Assembly (NCBI GenBank): GCA_003254885.1
Contig: QANT01007733.1
Span: 1-64,000, forward strand
Origin: Purshia tridentata
Taxonomy: Eukaryota; Streptophyta; Magnoliopsida; Rosales; Rosaceae
DNA: 64,000 bases
Reading direction: 5' to 3'
Under the pieces are notes generated by a model that saw only the letters and a program-made list of their open reading frames with translations, did no database searches and was not told the DNA's origin. Position 1 is the first letter of the stretch, and every line of letters begins with the position of its first letter. The translations under genes and the position numbers were made by a program. Shown here one piece after another: positions 46,291 through 57,706 of the stretch.

Positions 46291-49209
46291 ATGGGACATA
46301 TGAAAAGCTTTAGACCCATTGCGAGCAGTTTTGAAGGTGAAGGTGAAGTGTATGGTGGGTGCAGAGTGGATTTGAATTTTCCCACAGCTGTCATGGATTC
46401 TAATGCCATCACGGTCACTTCAATTGTGGAGCCTGATGATGCCATGGAGTTTGAATCTCATGAAGCCGCATATTCATTTTACAAAGCATATGCCAAGTCT
46501 GTGGGTTTTGGCACTGCTAAGTTGAGCAGTCGTCGCTCCAGAGCATCCAAGGAGTTCATTGATGCCAAATTTTCATGCATAAGATACGGAAATAAACAAC
46601 AGTCTGATGATGCCATTAATCCACGACCTTCTCCAAAAATTGGTTGCAAGGCAAGCCTGCATGTCAAGCGCAGGCCAAATGGTAACTGGTATATTTATAG
46701 TTTCATAAAGGATCACAACCATGAGCTTTTACCGGCCCAAGCACATTTCTTTCGCAGTCACAGAAATCCAGACCCCCTTAAGAATGATGTTAGAATACGG
46801 AGACGGAAGAATTCAGCTGCAGTGTCCAGCCTGTTCAATGCATATCAAAACGTTGATTGTTTAGAGGGTTATTTGAGAAACCAGCATGATAAGGGGCGGA
46901 GCTTGGTTTTAGAAGCAGGGGATGCTCAAGTGCTGCTTGAATACTTTATGTGCATGCAGGAAGATAATCCAAAATTCTTCTATGCAGTTGATCTAAATGA
47001 AGAGCATCGGTTGAGAAATGTCTTCTGGGTTGATCCCAAAGGAATGGAAGATTATACTAACTTCAGTGATGTTGTTTTCTTTGACACCACATACTTCACA
47101 AACAAGTATAAAATCCCATTGGTTCTTTTTATAGGAGTGAACCATCATATTCAGCCCACATTACTTGGCTGTGCATTGATTGCAGATGAGACCGTTTATA
47201 CTTTTGTGTGGTTAATGCAAACATGGTTTATAGCAATGGGAGAGCAGGCCCCACGAGTGATACTCACTGACCAGAACAACGCCATCAAAGCAGCAATTGC
47301 AGCAGTATTTCCAGGCACACGACATTGCTTTTCTTTGTGGCATATAATGGAAAAGGTAAATAGGCAGCTCGACTTTTTGAGCATGTGGCATGATAGTTTT
47401 ATGGAAAAATTTAATAAATGTATTTTCAAGTCCTGGTCAGAAGAACAATTTGAAAAGAGATGGTGGAAACTTCTTGATAGATATAATCTTAGAGAGGCTG
47501 AATGGATTCACTCCTTGTATGAAGATCGTACTCATTGGGTGCCTACTTTCATGAGAGATATCTCCTTTGCTGGGTTGTCTCCAACTTCACGGTCAGAAAG
47601 TCTGAACTCTTCATTTGACAAATATGTCCAAGGGGAAACTTCACTGCGAGAGTTTATGGAAAGGTACAGAGTAATTCTTGAAGATAGGTATGAAGAGGAA
47701 GCAAAAGCGAATTTTGATGCTTGGCATGAAACACCTGAGTTGAAATCTCCATCACCTTTTGAGAAACAAGTGTCACTTGTGTACACACATGAAGTTTTTA
47801 AAAACTTCCAAGTTGAGGTTCTGGGAGCAGCTGCTTGTCATCTGAAGAAGGAAAAGGAAGATGAGACAAACACAACATACAGTGTAAAAGACTTTGAAGA
47901 CGATCAGAATTATGTTGTGGAGTGGAACGAACCAAAATCAGATATATATTGTTCGTGCCGCTCATTTGAATATAAAGGATATCTCTGTAGACATGCTATT
48001 GTTGTTCTCCAAATGTCTGGTATTTTTAGCATCCCTACCAAGTATATTTTGCAGAGATGGACAAATGCTGCTATGAGTAGGCATGCCATTGGAGAAAGAT
48101 TGGACGAGGTGCAATCTAAGGTCCGTCGTTACAATGATTTATGTCGAAGAGCCATAATATTGGGTGAAGAAGGGTCACTATCTCAAGAGAGTTACAATGT
48201 TGCATTATCAGCCATAAAAGAAGCTTTGAAGCAATGTGCGAGTTTGAATAACTCTGTTGAGAACAATGCAAAACCTAATGACTTAGCAATACATGGTGTT
48301 TGTGGTGTGGATGACGAGATACTATGCAGCAATACATCTAATGACAAGGTGTCTGATCCTAAAGTGAGTACTGCTAACAAGACTCCTAGAAGAGCCGGGG
48401 CTGGGAAGGTGGTGGTAAGGAATGAGAATAATGCAAGTAAGAAAGGAAAGGTATGTTGATGGCTTATACTGTTTTTCTTTTTCTTTTTTCTTTGTTAATT
48501 TTTCCTTGAAAAGTGGTTTTGATACATGAATGCGTAAGAAAAAAGTGAAAGTACATTACTCTAGAGTCTTAAGACTAAATTTTGCTTAAATTGCGTAACA
48601 GGTACCTCAGCTAGAAGCTATGAGTGTTGGCACCCAAGACTTTCACCAAATGGTATGTCTTGCTTTCATCCTAATACTATTTTTTGTTGTGTATAATTCC
48701 TTCCTTGTCTGGTTCAATTTTGATGTAGTGAATTGTATAAAATACATAATAAAGGATATTTCCAAAGGTGGATACTGGATGGACCTCAAAACTGCTGACT
48801 TTTAAGATTTTGGTGTTTCCAATCATGAGAAAGTTTATTGTGGCCAAAACAAGAAGGCATGAAATACTGGATCTGATTGGAGGACCATGATCTAATTGCA
48901 AATCTTTTTTAGTCATGGATCTCTTACTGCTAGTATCAGTTAGTATAATGTTTGAGGTAAAGCCTGTGAACTTGATGTTGTTTAAACTTTATGTTGTGTG
49001 AAATATACGAAACATTTTCATAGATGGAGCATGTAATAGAAGATGAGCAGTAATAGATAGTTTGTTACTTGTGGCAGCAGCAAGTCTCTGAGACAAGGGC
49101 GATGCAGATACATAATGTAGTGCCTACACAGTTGCATAATATGGTGCCAAGTATGTTTCAAAATGTTGCATCAACACAGTTGCATAACGAGGATCGTCTC
49201 ACTCGATGA
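46291..49209 (+). CDS. FRS4: FAR1-RELATED SEQUENCE 4-like transcription factor
   Basis: Nuclear regulator of the FHY3/FAR1 family, domesticated from Mutator-like transposases. Three coding exons: 46291-48450, 48602-48652, 49081-49209 (2340 nt, 779 aa). A Met at 46393 (MDSNAITV) agrees better with relatives, so the first 34 residues may be leader. Domains in order: the N-terminal FAR1 zinc-finger region (YSFYKAYAKSVGFGTAKLSSRR to HNHELL), the MULE transposase core (FFDTTYFTNKYKIPL, ILTDQNNAIKAAI, RHCFSLWHI), and the SWIM zinc finger (CSCRSFEYKGYLCRHAIVVL). SRRSRASKEF and RRAIILGEEGSLSQESYNVA match FRS4. The C-terminal exons (PTQLHN repeated three times) are more variable. Its last acceptor is a tandem CAGCAG. 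Confidence 0.93.
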
Positions 49210-49567
49210 CCCAAACCATAGTGAGTTATATGTATGTATGTAAAGATAGATGAAGTGACTGTAGCATAGGCGGTCGACAATTCCAAGTATGGAAAACTAT
49301 TTCAATTGTGTAGGATGCCCACCTAAAATGAATCCGGATCCGATTCTCTCTTTAGTTAAAGATTAATTAATTATTTTGAAACCAACGGTGGATTTGAAAA
49401 TTAAATATATTTATATAAAAGTGAGTGTGCAAGTGTACAAGTTGTAGGTAGAGGGTCGAAGCATCAAGCGGGCCCCCCGAAAAGATGGGCAGAGAGAGGT
49501 ACAGCTATTTATATACGGGACCGTCGTCCACTCCAGCTAAGTAGTATTCCCAATTGGAAATCCGAAA
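49210..49567. other. FRS4-like 3'UTR and ITPK promoter
   Basis: Holds the 3'UTR of the upstream gene and the core promoter of the inositol kinase, with a TATA box TATTTATATA at about 49507-49516, some 52 bases before its ATG. Confidence 0.5.
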
Positions 49568-50500
49568 ATGCCAAATTTTTCATCGGGTTCAGAACGGTAC
49601 CGCATCGGCTACGCCTTCCCACCGAAGAAGGAGCAGAGCTTCATCCAAGCCTCCCTGGTGGAGCATGCCAAGCAAAGAGGGATCGATCTAGTCCCGGTGG
49701 ACCCTACCAAGGGCGACTTGAGCCACCAAGGCCCCTTCCACTGCATCATCCACAAGCTGTACGGCCATCCCTGGAACCAACAATTGAAGGAATATTCTTC
49801 CGCCCACCCGGACACTTTGATTCTCGACCCACCCGACTCCATCGCCCGCCTCCACAACCGGGTCTCCATGCTCGACGTCGTCAACTGCTTCCAGACCACC
49901 AATTATCAAGCGGCGGTTCCTAAACAGGTGGTGCTTCAAAACAATCAAAAGGAGGAGGAGGAGGAGGAGTTGGGCGTGCGGTTTCCGGTGATCGCAAAGC
50001 CTTTGCTGGCGAATGGCAGCGCCAACTCGCATGAAATGTTTTTGGTTTTTGATAACAACGGGTTGCAGAGGGTGGGCAGACCCGTTGTGGTGCAGGAGTT
50101 CGTGAACCACGGCGGGGTGCTGTTCAAGGTCTACGTGGTTGGAAAATTCGTGCAGTGCGTGAAGCGGAGGTCGTTGTTGGACATATCGGAGGAGCGGGTG
50201 AGGGCATCGGAAGGGGTGGTGTTACCGTTTTCGCAGATCTCGAATTTGGCAGAGGAGGATGATGCTGATAATGCTGAAATGCCGCCTTTGGAGTTTGTGG
50301 AGGAACTGGCCAAGGCGATAAGGCTCGGCCTCCAACTCAATTTCTTCAATTTTGATGTCATCAGAAGATCAGGGGACAACCAATACTATGTCATTGACAT
50401 CAATTACTTTCCTGGCTATGCAAAACTACCCTCCTACGAGCAAGTTTTGACTGACTTTTTATTGGATCTTCTTCTGCCAAAAGCAGCTGCTGGGAATTAG
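49568..50500 (+). CDS. ITPK1: Inositol-tetrakisphosphate 1-kinase
   Basis: ATP-grasp kinase that phosphorylates inositol tris- and tetrakisphosphates. In Arabidopsis ITPK1 also makes InsP7 and influences phosphate signalling. Single exon, 310 aa, typical for plant ITPK1. It opens RYRIGYAFPPKKEQSF; the inositol-binding block is IIHKLYGHPW; ATP-grasp motifs are FPVIAKPLLANGSANSH, VVQEFVNHGG, FKVYVVG; the metal-binding C-terminal block is FNFDVI...YYVIDINYFPGYAKLPSYE. A short Glu run (KEEEEEE) lies in the central linker. The coding DNA is GC-richer than surrounding spacers, as in other intronless genes here. Complete, with no sign of damage. Confidence 0.95.
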   Translation: MPNFSSGSERYRIGYAFPPKKEQSFIQASLVEHAKQRGIDLVPVDPTKGDLSHQGPFHCIIHKLYGHPWNQQLKEYSSAHPDTLILDPPDSIARLHNRVSMLDVVNCFQTTNYQAAVPKQVVLQNNQKEEEEEELGVRFPVIAKPLLANGSANSHEMFLVFDNNGLQRVGRPVVVQEFVNHGGVLFKVYVVGKFVQCVKRRSLLDISEERVRASEGVVLPFSQISNLAEEDDADNAEMPPLEFVEELAKAIRLGLQLNFFNFDVIRRSGDNQYYVIDINYFPGYAKLPSYEQVLTDFLLDLLLPKAAAGN

Positions 50501-51867
50501 AATCAAGGAGTTGTTGTCAACTTTCTTTCTTTCACCCTACTACTTATTTTCTAGTACTTGTTTCCTTTTCTTCGGTTGTCTTATATAAATAAGATCTTAT
50601 TAATGCATCTAATTTCTCTATGTATGGAGATGGAGAACTACAATTGGATTCCTACACCGTTGACCGTCCACGCGTCTGAAGATGTGATTTCGTTTTAGAA
50701 ATTTAAATAATGGGCCCTGCCCCATGAGCATCTTTTAAGTAAAGGCCTTTTATCAAGTCCTACGATCATCGGATTTGATGCAAACCTTAATAATGGGCCA
50801 TAGGCCATGGACGGGTGATTCAGACTGAAAAATATTTAAAAATGATGATGTTGTACACTTGTACGTTCTTGTTTGAGACTAATTTTATCAAGTGGAAATA
50901 TTAAATCCTACCTAATGGCTAACGAAAAGTCTTGGACTTTTTAACCCAAAGGTGGATTAGTTAGAGGTTGATACGATTATTATTAGTTTGTGAGTGTCGA
51001 CATTAGAGATGTTCGACTTACATACATTACATGACTGGTTTGTTTACATTTAATATTAAGATTTAAATCATCTGCTTTCCTTGTTTTTTTCTTGTTTAAA
51101 TCTTAACTAAATTCAAACTCTGAAGTTCTATTTCATTTCTAGTACGTAGTTGAGGGGTCTTTTTTCACGTATGTCAATTTCGAGTCCCAAACTCTCAACA
51201 ACTAACTTTTTCTGTATCACCCACTATTTTGATTATTATTAAAATTATATTTATAGATCATATGAGAATTTATAACTACTTAGTATTAACAAATATAATA
51301 TAATGCTGTACATTATAAGAAAATATATACACCTCATTTTACATAACTTAAAAGCCAATATGTCATATATATATATATAAAAAATACCGTACTCTAGTAT
51401 TATACATATAAAAATTTAATCATGGTAAATGAACAACTAAATTATTAATTTGGTATACAATAATAATGGATTATAGTTGGTATTAAACGATCGAGAAAGC
51501 GCTAGCAAATTAAGCTAGCTGATCTCCCACGAGATTGGACATGTCAACTGAGCTAGAAGATACCAAGCTGCAGATAAAAAAATTAGAAAAACACATATCA
51601 TATGAATTTTTTATTTTTAAGTCTCATTTCAAATATCAAAACTACATTACTTTTAATGAAAACCGAATCAAATGATAAGACCATTTTGTATTTCAGTCTA
51701 AAAATAAAAAAAGTATAGGATTCGATCTATTTGAATGAAGTTTAATGGTAGACAAATGGATATCGCCAAAAGTACCCATATATATATATATATCTACATT
51801 ATTATGTGCCGACACAGACAAGCGCATACCGTTGGCAGGCCAAGTCCGGCATGCTGGGCAAGCTGTG
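50501..51867. other. AT-rich spacer
   Basis: About 1.4 kb with (AT)n runs (51368-51382, 51777-51794). 3'UTR of the inositol kinase at the left. No gene seen. Confidence 0.4.
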
Positions 51868-51880
51868 TATATATATAAAT
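51868..51880 (+). promoter_or_regulatory. TATA box of the first Bet v 1-like gene
   Basis: TATATATATAAAT lies about 65 bases before the ATG at 51944, spacing typical of a plant core promoter with a short leader. Confidence 0.5.
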
Positions 51881-51943
51881 CACGTACATAGATAGATGGA
51901 AAATTAAAAGAAGTATAGAAAAGATATAATTAAATTAATTAGT

Positions 51944-52492
51944 ATGTTTGGGCAAGTTTCGCATGAGGTGGAAGTGAATGTGCCAGCAAGCAATGCCTGG
52001 AATCTGTATAGCACACTACGACTCGCAAAGTTTGTAGAAGAGCAAGTCCCTGGTTTGGTTGATAAAGTTGAGCTTCTGGAAGGTGATGGAGGTGTTGGAA
52101 CTGTCTTCAAGCTTACATATCCTCCAGGTATGCATGTACAGTTGGAAGAATGTGTTAATTAGTTTATTTTTGATTAATTAAATGTATCAGCAGGCACAGG
52201 TGGGGATATTATAAGTTATAAAGAGAGGTTTACAAAGATTGATAATGAGAAGCTTGTGAAAGAAGCGGAGGTGTTTGAAGGAGGTTATTTGGATGTTGGA
52301 TTTACGCTTTATCGGATTCGGTTTGAGGTGATTGAGAAAGGCAGGCATTGCTGTATCATCAAATCTACAATCGAGTATGAGGCTGCTGCCAATATTGATG
52401 CTCCTTCCCTTGTCTCCATCGACCCATTAGCCAAAATTGCTGCGGTCGCCAAACAATATCTTGAAATTGAATTGTCAAATTATCAACCCTAG
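51944..52492 (+). CDS. Bet v 1/PR-10 family protein (norcoclaurine synthase-like), copy 1
   Basis: Small ligand-binding protein of the START-like Bet v 1 fold. Two exons, 51944-52127 and 52194-52492, 483 nt, 160 aa, the family's standard size, with the intron after codon 61 where Bet v 1 genes usually carry it. The glycine loop GDGGVGTV is at residues 47-54; YKERFTKIDNE...EGGYLDVGFTLYRIRFEVIEKG is typical of the norcoclaurine synthase-like branch rather than classical allergen or MLP proteins. The intron is only 66 bases and ends in a tandem CAGCAG acceptor (start 52191 or 52194), so one Ala may be variably included. Enzyme activity is not assumed. A diverged paralogue follows 0.9 kb downstream. 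Confidence 0.88.
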
Positions 52493-53425
52493 GCCTACCT
52501 TGCTAAACAATCCATCCCTTTTCCCTGTACACGTTTCATATATAAATGTGTGTCTGGTTAATTACAATATATAATAAAAACTTTCTCATTTTCTTCCATA
52601 TATACTCTTGCTAGCTAACTAGGTTTTAAATTACTCATATACGTCCTTACTTAATTAACAAGCTTCTCACATAATTCAAACTTCAATATTAATCTTGAAC
52701 TACAAATCAAAAGGGCATTTAACTATATACCTTTATATGCATTAACTCAAATAAAATAATAAAAAACCATATACATATACGCATTGGAATCCTGCAAAAA
52801 ATGTAGGCTTTAGAGAGAAAATAAATTAAATAATATGTATTGATCGATTATGTATTGATCATGCAAGAGATGGGTTGGATCGGATTCTTTGTTTTTCTTT
52901 TTTTTACTTAACTTATAAGAGTATTAAACAAAAATGAAATTTGATTCATATATTTTTGAGTATGTATGTGATCTTCATTGACTCATAACCCTTGAATTTA
53001 TAAAAATTGAATAGTATTAAAATGAGTGAAAATGTGTATCAAATAATTCAAATCCCACAAAAATAAGATGACAAAGAGAAAACGACGTAGCCTTTGAATA
53101 GGTAGAAAAATGACTTAATTATCCAGGGGTAATGCCATCGGGTGTATGTACATTAACGTATATATTAGGCATCTTATTTGTTAGAATTGTAGTACTGTAG
53201 GCATCTTTTGATGTGAAGATTGACACATATTCGGAGTGAGAGACCTTGTCCTTTTTCATTTTGGCATCATGTGTCGGTAGAATATTCTTAAAAACAAAAA
53301 CAAAAAAAGAAAAGAAAAGGACGAAAAGATGGGTCGAGTGGTAGCCGGCCAGGTAGATATTATTAATATATATATATATGATATGAATATGATTCCGGAA
53401 GGAGAAATGAATATAGAGATTGAAG
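52493..53425. other. Spacer between tandem Bet v 1-like genes
   Basis: AT-rich. An (AT)n TATA-like run at about 53362-53379 probably serves the second copy. No other gene. Confidence 0.4.
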
Positions 53426-54341
53426 ATGGTTGGGCAAGCATTAGAGCATGAGTTAGAAGTGAAGGTGGGAGCAAACGAAGCATGGGAGCTCTATGGCACA
53501 CTCCAACTTGCAACACTCGCTCAGCAAACTCTTCCTCATCTCATTCACAAAATTGATGTCCTCCAGGGTGATGGAGGGGTTGGGACTGTTCTCAATATAA
53601 CATTTGCACCAGGTCAATTCTATGACTGCACCCATTTAATTAATTTACATATGTATATATATATCTCTCAGTTTCATGTTTTATTGTCAAATTAACATTT
53701 AATTGCATCACCTTAATCTTAATTGAGTAGGAGAGAGAGAGAGAGAGAGAGATGTGGTTCTAGCTAAGCCAGTTTATTTGTGTGGTCAAAACTCAAAAAG
53801 AAGTGCCTGTAGCACATTACTCTTATCTTATCTGGTAGATTGGGTATGGGCTGCGTGTGGAATTTGGTTTGGACGGTTGTCATGCTATTATCTAATGAAT
53901 TGGGTCTTTAGATTCCAGTCATAATTAATTAGTAAATACTATTAAGATGCAATATATTATATATTATATTCATGAATTTTAATTCTTTTCTATTATTGAT
54001 TTATGATGATGTGAATTAATATTAAGTAATTAATTAATTGGTTTTTAGGCATAGGAGGGCCTGCTAGTCACAAGGAAAAGTTTACAAAGGTGGATAACGA
54101 GAATCGGGTGAAAGAAGTGGAGGTGATTGAAGGTGGATATCTCGAGATGGGACTCAGTCTTTACCGAGTTCGCTTCGAAATCGTTGAGAAAACCTCTGAT
54201 TCCTCCGTTATCAAATCCTCCATTCAGTACGACGTCAAGGACCAAGAGGCCGCTCTCAACGCTTCTTCATTTGTCTCCATCCAACCATTTGCCAACATTG
54301 CTGAGGCCGCAAACACTCTTCTCATCAACAAAGCTAATTAA
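53426..54341 (+). CDS. Bet v 1/PR-10 family protein (norcoclaurine synthase-like), copy 2
   Basis: Tandem paralogue of the gene at 51944. Two exons, 53426-53612 and 54049-54341, 480 nt, 159 aa, with the intron at the same codon position but longer (436 bases, carrying a (GA)n run at 53732-53751). The glycine loop GDGGVGTV is kept, as are HKEKFTKVDNENRVKE and EGGYLEMGLSLYRVRFEIVEK. Clear divergence from copy 1 (for example HLIHKIDVLQ against GLVDKVELLE) points to an old duplication. The ATG at 53426 is used because the in-frame codon two positions earlier is TTG. Ligand unknown. Confidence 0.87.
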
Positions 54342-54466
54342 TTTCAAGTAATTATTGAATAAAGATATATATATATATATAATTATGCATGTATGACAGT
54401 ATATTTAATTTTAATATAATATAATTTATATCCGGCCTGGGTATTTCAGTATTTTGGTATTATGAA

Positions 54467-55387
54467 TTACATAAGGGTCCAGCATGAGGATGTTCGTGGG
54501 TTCCACACCGCCGGAAGCAAGAACTTGTAACCCTGGGTTCCGTGGGCATTGAAGGCCCCACCGGATTTGGGGTCCACATGTACCTTTCCGGTGTACCCCG
54601 GGAATGCCCCAGTTCCGAACCTCCCCTGGCACGCCGTTGAGGCCTCGATGACCTCGCCTGCTATCCCCGCTTGCGAGAATCCGTCGTTGAATGGGTTCGT
54701 CACGGCGGCGGCCAATCCTCCGGCCAAGTTCACCACCATCGCATCAGCGCCGATGTTCCCACTTGGGGGTTGCAGAACCATTCCCTGGGGCCCACCGTCA
54801 GCCTTGACGAACGGCCACGCACACGCTCCCGGGCACTCCGTTTCCGGGCTTCCAATGACAATGTAGGGCTGCTTGTTGTCAATGACTCCATGCTCGAAGC
54901 ATCTTCCCCTGCACAACGATGTCACCGTCACATCCCTGCCGGCCACGATCACGGCAAGAGTGCCGGGTTTGCCAGCGGTGGCCTTAGCCACCAGAGACTT
55001 TATGAAGTCAATGGTCAACACCTTCCCAACAGAGTATGAGGCCTCCGTCTGCTGATTCACCACTTGGACTTTGATTGGCGGGGCAACGGGGAGTTTTTTA
55101 GCGACGGACTGGTAGCTCTCGACAATATTCCACCAGCTGGAGACCTGAGGCTCAACGTTGGCACCACCGTCAAAGTTGAGAGACTGGAGGAAAGCCCTGA
55201 TGGTATGCTTCTGGACACGCCCAATAGGACCATAGAATAGAAGTGAAATGTCGATATTACCCTTCAGAAGAGGGCCTCCGTGGAACTCGAAGGAGGGAGG
55301 GTGCTTGGTAAAGCCGGAAACCAAAGGCACCAGTACTACTAGTACTAGTAGGGAGACAACCAGACCAGATGATGATGAAAAGGCCAT
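54467..55387 (-). CDS. EXORDIUM-like / phosphate-induced-1 (PHI-1) family protein
   Basis: Secreted cell-wall/apoplast protein of the EXO/PHI-1 family, linked to brassinosteroid and carbon-dependent growth. Single exon, 306 aa, as usual. A signal peptide occupies about residues 1-25 (hydrophobic LLVLVVLVPLVSG, then FTKHP). Family landmarks: YHGGPLL-type FHGGPLL, ISLLFYG, WWNIVESY, CRGRCFEHG, CPGACAWPF, GADAMVVNLA and the C-terminal NPRTSSCWTLM. Paired cysteines suggest disulfides. A TATA box lies upstream. It resembles Arabidopsis EXL6 (At3g02970, from memory), and its neighbour on the right resembles At3g02980, which supports orthology. Confidence 0.93.
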   Translation of the reverse strand: MAFSSSSGLVVSLLVLVVLVPLVSGFTKHPPSFEFHGGPLLKGNIDISLLFYGPIGRVQKHTIRAFLQSLNFDGGANVEPQVSSWWNIVESYQSVAKKLPVAPPIKVQVVNQQTEASYSVGKVLTIDFIKSLVAKATAGKPGTLAVIVAGRDVTVTSLCRGRCFEHGVIDNKQPYIVIGSPETECPGACAWPFVKADGGPQGMVLQPPSGNIGADAMVVNLAGGLAAAVTNPFNDGFSQAGIAGEVIEASTACQGRFGTGAFPGYTGKVHVDPKSGGAFNAHGTQGYKFLLPAVWNPRTSSCWTLM

Positions 55388-55445
55388 TTTTATTTTTATT
55401 TTTAATCGTCTCTCCGTCCCTTCCTTTGCTTACTTGCTGCATCGT

Positions 55446-55455
55446 ATTTATATAT
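55446..55455 (-). promoter_or_regulatory. TATA box of the EXORDIUM-like gene
   Basis: The minus strand reads TATATAAATA about 60 bases upstream of the ATG, giving a short leader of about 30 bases. Confidence 0.55.
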
Positions 55456-56271
55456 ACATACCTAACTTATATATAGCCTTAATTATAGCTACCCACTGAT
55501 TAATCAACCAACGAATCATCCTAACTTACGGAATTAGGACACCACCTACAAGAAGCTATATATATAGTAAGAGACACATGGGCGCGCGCATATTTCTGAT
55601 TAGAGATGGATTATAGTAAAACAAACAATTTAAAGATAGTTAACAATTGACTTTAATTAGTCCTTTTCCATAACAAGTCCCAGAATAGCCAGGGTATTTA
55701 ATTCAAGCCTAAAGAAAAAACCTCTTATTAAGTCCTTATAGTTATTTAATTATCCATTAGTTATTGGTTTAATGATATTTCTATCTACTACTTAATACGT
55801 GTACAAATTCCAAATCGAAAAAAAACCATTAAATTAAATATCTTTTTATTTTGTTACTTTTTTTCTGGTACGAATGAGGTTAAAGAGGAAGAAGGAATCC
55901 GTTAACGTGTGTAAAATACAAACATCTGTATTTATGATTCACTTGATCATGCAGCGGGTAAGTTTTTCTAATTTAATTTGCTCAAGGTTGAAGAATGAGG
56001 ATGATAACATTTAAAACCAACAAGAGAACAAACACCCAGTTATCTGATCTAGTATAAGTTGTAGAACAAAACACAAGAGGATTTATTACATTACAGCATT
56101 ACACCATAAGACGTTATTCAATACTACAATGGCTGCTGGGGGTTTTACTTTTACATGATCAACATAATTTCTCTACCCGGTCATCTCCTTCTCCCTTTCC
56201 CTCTCTCTTCTCTCTGTCCTCTCTCTGTCTGTTGAAACACCCAAGTACGAGTATAAACAAACAAATCATTA
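55456..56271. other. Spacer: EXORDIUM-like promoter and acetyltransferase 3'UTR
   Basis: AT-rich. The 3'UTR of the next minus-strand gene lies at the right end, with a CT-rich stretch at about 56180-56232. No gene seen. Confidence 0.4.
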
Positions 56272-57706
56272 TCAAACACACTCATACCCTGTACACTCTG
56301 CTGTCAGGTTTCTCCTGCTTTGTGTTGTCGATATAAGGCAATGGGTTTCTTTACATTTAGGCCATTTTGGGACCTTCCTATCTTCATTCTTCCGTAGCCT
56401 TGCAAACATTGACTTAAAACCATTCCTCATATGATTCAGCGTCACTGTAACAAGTTCTCTGCAACATAAAATAACCCAATAATTAATAACAATACCTATT
56501 ATCACTTCAGCAGTACTTGGCAACTGCAAACGGAACTTAAAACAAGGACACATTCACCATTCATAATAACATAATTATTAGTCGGGAACAAACTGTTCAA
56601 ACCAGACTGTTAGATGCATCTAGCTTTCTGAGCTACTACAATTGATTGCTTAATAAAAGTTCAACTCAAAAACTTGGCACTTCTTAGTTCTTCTTACCAG
56701 TCTTCTAATTTATTTATACATTTCAAATGCTTCAAAAGAATCTAAATTCAGGCCTGGCAATCATCTTCATCAAAATATATGACATATCAGAATGAACCAA
56801 AATAAAGGATACTGTACTTACAATGGTGAGCAAGGAGATCGACCGCCATTTACATAGTAAACAAACAGATATGAATCATAATGCTGACCGTTGATCAAGT
56901 AAAAGCCTGGCAATCTTCTTACACACTTGAATGACATTTTCTTGTACAAAAGGATTGCAGCATGATTGTAAGAAATAACATGCAAGTAAACTGCCCGGCA
57001 GGTTGGAATACTTGAGGCATATTTGATGACCTCATGAATAAGTGCAGAAGCTGCAAGTCCAAGAAAGATCAAATATATGGTCACACAGTGAAAGGAAATC
57101 CCAGAATTCATATCAAACAAGAGACAAACTCCCACCTATGCCAAGATTTCTGAAAGATTCTACAACTCCCAACGTCAGAATGTAGACTAAGGTCTGATCT
57201 GATTTTGATGGGTCGTAATTGAGCAAATCCCCTATCTACAAGGCAATTTTTTTAACAAAAAAAAAAAACAAAAGAGTTAGGGTAACTCACAAAATAAAAA
57301 ACTATCAGCAAAGCTATTTTTTCATATACATGCAGGAATTAAATCTAGAAATATAGAGGACCCACCTCACTTTCTCTTGCAAGAACAATTCGTGCCGTCA
57401 CAAATCCAATAAGTTCGTCACTTTGACCATTTGGACGACTTCGATCAACAGCTGCCCATGACACAATATCATGGCCATGGACTACATTTTGAAAAAACTC
57501 AGACTCGTACCTGTAGAGAGTAGCAAAATCATTTGGGAAAAGCTATGTCATTGTAACAAAGCATGTATCCATGAGAAAGTATCAAATGAAACTATGTACC
57601 TAATAGGAAATAAATCAACATGGATTTGCTCTAAGATCTCAAGGTCAGACGGTTGTATAGGCCTATAGCATATTGTTGGACGATGGGGAAGTTTTGGGTT
57701 CACCAT
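56272..57706 (-). CDS. MCC1: GNAT acetyltransferase, MCC1/NAA60 type
   Basis: N-alpha-acetyltransferase of the NAA60 group. The Arabidopsis relative was named MEIOTIC CONTROL OF CROSSOVERS 1 (histone acetyltransferase), and the NAA60 group is membrane-associated. Five coding exons: 57600-57706, 57366-57510, 57136-57235, 56822-57050, 56272-56458; 768 nt, 255 aa, in phase. It opens MVNPKLPHRPTICYRPIQPSD. The acetyl-CoA motif is VYILTLGVVESFRNLGIAS, followed by RAVYLHVISYNHAAILLYKK and the FYLINGQHYDSYLFVYYVNGG block. The C-terminus (MRNGFKSMFARLRKN) could be an amphipathic membrane-binding helix. In-frame upstream Met codons occur in the same exon (57816 onward), so a longer N-terminus is possible; MVNPK matches relatives best. 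Confidence 0.92.
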
